Source: Whitmania pigra
Lineage: Eukaryota; Annelida; Clitellata; Hirudinida; Haemopidae
DNA length: 64,000 nt
Direction: 5' to 3'
Assembly (NCBI GenBank): GCA_021613335.1
Contig: JAJTWR010000266.1
Coordinates: 5,637,501 to 5,701,500 of the forward strand
The notes under the pieces are model-generated. The model ran no database searches. It was not told the origin of the DNA and worked only from the letters and a program-made list of their open reading frames with translations. How positions within the stretch are numbered: the stretch's first letter is position 1; each line of letters opens with the position of its first letter. The translations under genes and the position numbers were made by a program. This document shows positions 34,725 to 64,000 of this stretch, one piece after another.

Positions 34725-61906
<27,182 letters not shown>

Positions 61907-62059
61907 ACGAAAATTAAGTTTCTAACTTTGATATTAATTGATTTAATTGAATCAAAAATACGACTAATTTAAATCAATTATTGTGAATTGCTAAAAGCTG
62001 ATGCACATTCTTGTTCGACTAAAACTTAAGAGTTAAATCGCTAAATAAACATTTTTAAA

Positions 62060-63480
62060 TTAAAGGTTGTTTGAATTGCAAAATGTCAATAGAAGAATTG
62101 AAATTTCAGAGGAGCGGTGAACGTGATTTCTTTGACAATCGATAATAAAGAACTCCGGATCAAAAGTATTTTCAACAACTTAATTAATGTTTGGACGTAC
62201 CTTTGGAAATATTCGTGTCGTAATGTGGACTGAAACATATTCGCTACTGCATTGCTAATGTTTAATTTTAGATGATGACTTTCCAATAAAAGATTTAAAA
62301 AATCAACTTTATGAATATTTGTAGCACGAAAATTTTAATCGAATTCGTGTTATATAAAATATTACCGAGCATCCAGATTTTCGTGATTTAAAAGCGATTG
62401 AAGAATGCTTCTACCGTATTGTTATTAGGGTAGGTCGTCAAAAAAAAGTTTATTTTGGATAGTGATAAAATGTTGCTCCTGGATGATCCTAAGAGAAAAC
62501 TTTTTTTTTCTAAATTATGTTTTGTCTTCTATTGCCGCCGAAGCAAGGAAGAAATGCCATATTTTTGCTATTGTTACTGATTTTTCTTCTTTGTATTTAA
62601 ATTTATTTCTTTGTTTCTGTATGCAGATTGAATGTATACAACCGAAATAAAGTTTTATTGAAGAACTATTAGTAATTTTACAAACTCTGTTGCAAACTTA
62701 TGGCTCTTACTCGAGCACAACTGACTTGTCAACTGATTTACGGCATTGGATGTGGACTAACTTCCCGCCAATTACCAACCTTTAAGGAAGTGATACAGTA
62801 TTATTCCCTTGTTTAAATACAACAAAGAATACTAAGTCATGTGAAATAGTTGCTCAAATTTATGCAAGTGTTACAGACATTTGGTTTAAATCTGGCATTC
62901 CGAATGCTGTAATGGGAATAGTGCAACAAAAAGTAGAAGCCATGTACAAAAATATAAAAATGATTCTGAAAAAGAAGGCGAAGCAAAAGCTTCAACATAA
63001 TCGATTGTTAAACAGGACAGTTTAAGTTTGTATGACTTAGCAGCATGTTTATTTATTTATTTATTTAATTATAGTCCTTTGCATAACTGAAATGATTTGG
63101 ACTTAATTAGCAGCATGTCATTGTCTCGATTTAAGTATTTGCACTTGTCCGAGAGAATTAAAGGTGTCAGCACGTGAGCGTGAATTTTTCTTAGATCAAA
63201 GAAATGAATTAAATATGGTTATTGGTACTTTGGACAAGGAAACTACCTGCGATTTAGGTAAAGCAACTGAGATAGCGTCAAAGAGACAGAAATAATATAA
63301 TTACATTTCTTGTAGCAAAAGTAGTGCATGAGCTATAGGTGGTAACAGTTCCAATACTGATTTAGATGTTATGGAAATGCCTGGTCATTATCTGGATGAG
63401 GAGTCAATTGAGAACACAGAAAGTGAGTATACTGAAATTATCTTATGCGGCCCTCGGTGCCTTTTGAGTTTGGCATGCCT
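62060..63480 (+). pseudogene. Decayed TE-derived ORF with CxC motifs
   Basis: Plus-strand frame near 62826-63270: SCEIVAQIYASVTDIWFKSG, IPNAVMGIVQQKVEAMYKNI, SLYDLAA, then after the 58-bp insertion CHCLDLSICTCPRELKVSAR, EREFFLDQRNELNMVIGTLD. The pattern (DLA-CxC...CxC...KV...E..FL.DQR) resembles uncharacterised transposon-derived proteins that are abundant in arthropod genomes. Stops and frameshifts on both sides. Recognition is from memory of the pattern only. Confidence 0.45.
63037..63118 (-). mobile_element. Short hairpin retroposon (58 bp) with 12-bp TSD
   Basis: TTAGCAGCATGT at 63037-63048 and 63107-63118. Minus strand: TTAAGTCCAAATCATTTCAG, TTATGCAAAGGACTATAATT, AAATAAATAAATAAATAA. It interrupts the TE-derived ORF between DLAA and CHC; excision of unit plus one duplication restores the frame. 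Confidence 0.88.
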
Positions 63481-64000
63481 GGTTTAGAAAATCTACCTAG
63501 AAAATTAGGTCCTTCAATGCTTAAAAAATGAGTTAAATTTTCTAGTATTTTCTGATTTCTGTCATTCTGTTGCTTGCCTTGCTGAGTATCATGTTCATTA
63601 TGCTAAATGATCTTTCTACAGAAACAGTTGTTATCAAGTAGGTTTTCAGAGCTCTTCTTGTTCTTGTATACCATATCAGCGTCCAATATTTTAGACTGCT
63701 TTGAATTTTCTGCAATCAACCATAAACGTTATGAAAAATGTGAAAGATTTCAAATTTGCAAGTACAGCTTACGCATTAAGAATTGAAAAATTATTAAATA
63801 AACTTATGACTTTGTTTTGTAGACCTGATTGAAAGGTCTCAAATCGACTTGCAACTAGTATAATCTCAATTGATTTGTCATTAAATCTTTCTTCAATTTC
63901 TTTAATGATACTTTTACAATACCCCTCATACCTGTTAAGATACTTTTTGCACTTTCATCTTCAATTAAGATGGCTTCCATTTTTATCTCAACTATTTCGC
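63481..64000. other. Right edge, unassigned
   Basis: AT-rich sequence without recognisable genes or repeats; probably continuation of decayed transposon sequence. Confidence 0.4.

Overview
This is an animal nuclear genomic window. It is AT-rich (roughly two-thirds A+T by eye), with GT-AG introns and very many transposable elements. The families present (K-Cl cotransporter, a membrane-spanning MACIT collagen, RLE-type and APE-type LINEs, hAT, MULE, piggyBac, pogo and Tc1 DNA transposons, a tRNA-derived SINE) fit a protostome invertebrate. I cannot name the species or decide between arthropod, nematode or another phylum from this sequence alone.

Layout. 1-3740: a nearly complete ORF of an R2/R4-type non-LTR retrotransposon, cut by the left window edge, with a 3' UTR running into a (TAA)n tract. 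4071-5195: a composite LINE-containing repeat. 5960-23559 (+): a complete K-Cl cotransporter gene (SLC12A4-7/KCC type), reconstructed here as 29 exons with consistent phases and about 1254 codons in the all-exon form. Its N-terminal cytoplasmic region is built from a tandem series of five homologous exons, all phase 1-1. 23560-33340: a transposon-dense intergenic region holding LINE fragments, SINEs, a hAT element with minisatellite inverted repeats, a MULE remnant, and a Ty3/gypsy remnant broken up by a SINE, a ~45-bp retroposon and two hAT elements with exact 8-bp target duplications. 34725-61906 (+): a transmembrane MACIT collagen (type XIII/XXIII/XXV, COL-99-like) of about 25 exons. It has a cytoplasmic tail, one membrane segment, a coiled coil, Gly-X-Y exons and the diagnostic C-terminal GLDAPCP...GLP...GC end. 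Its introns contain piggyBac, hAT, pogo and foldback elements and a histone H3 pseudogene. 62060-64000: a decayed TE-derived ORF.

The two host genes are unrelated in function: one is a plasma-membrane K+/Cl- symporter, the other a cell-surface collagen. They are simply neighbours in the same orientation.

The most unusual signal is a set of extremely short retroposed units (33-61 bp), several flanked by perfect 12-15-bp target-site duplications. Most share the same left end and carry an AGTCC...GGACT hairpin followed by an (AATA)n-like tail. The local tRNA-derived SINE carries the same tail module with a compensated CGTCC...GGACG stem, which points to a shared reverse-transcriptase recognition hairpin that can apparently move almost alone.
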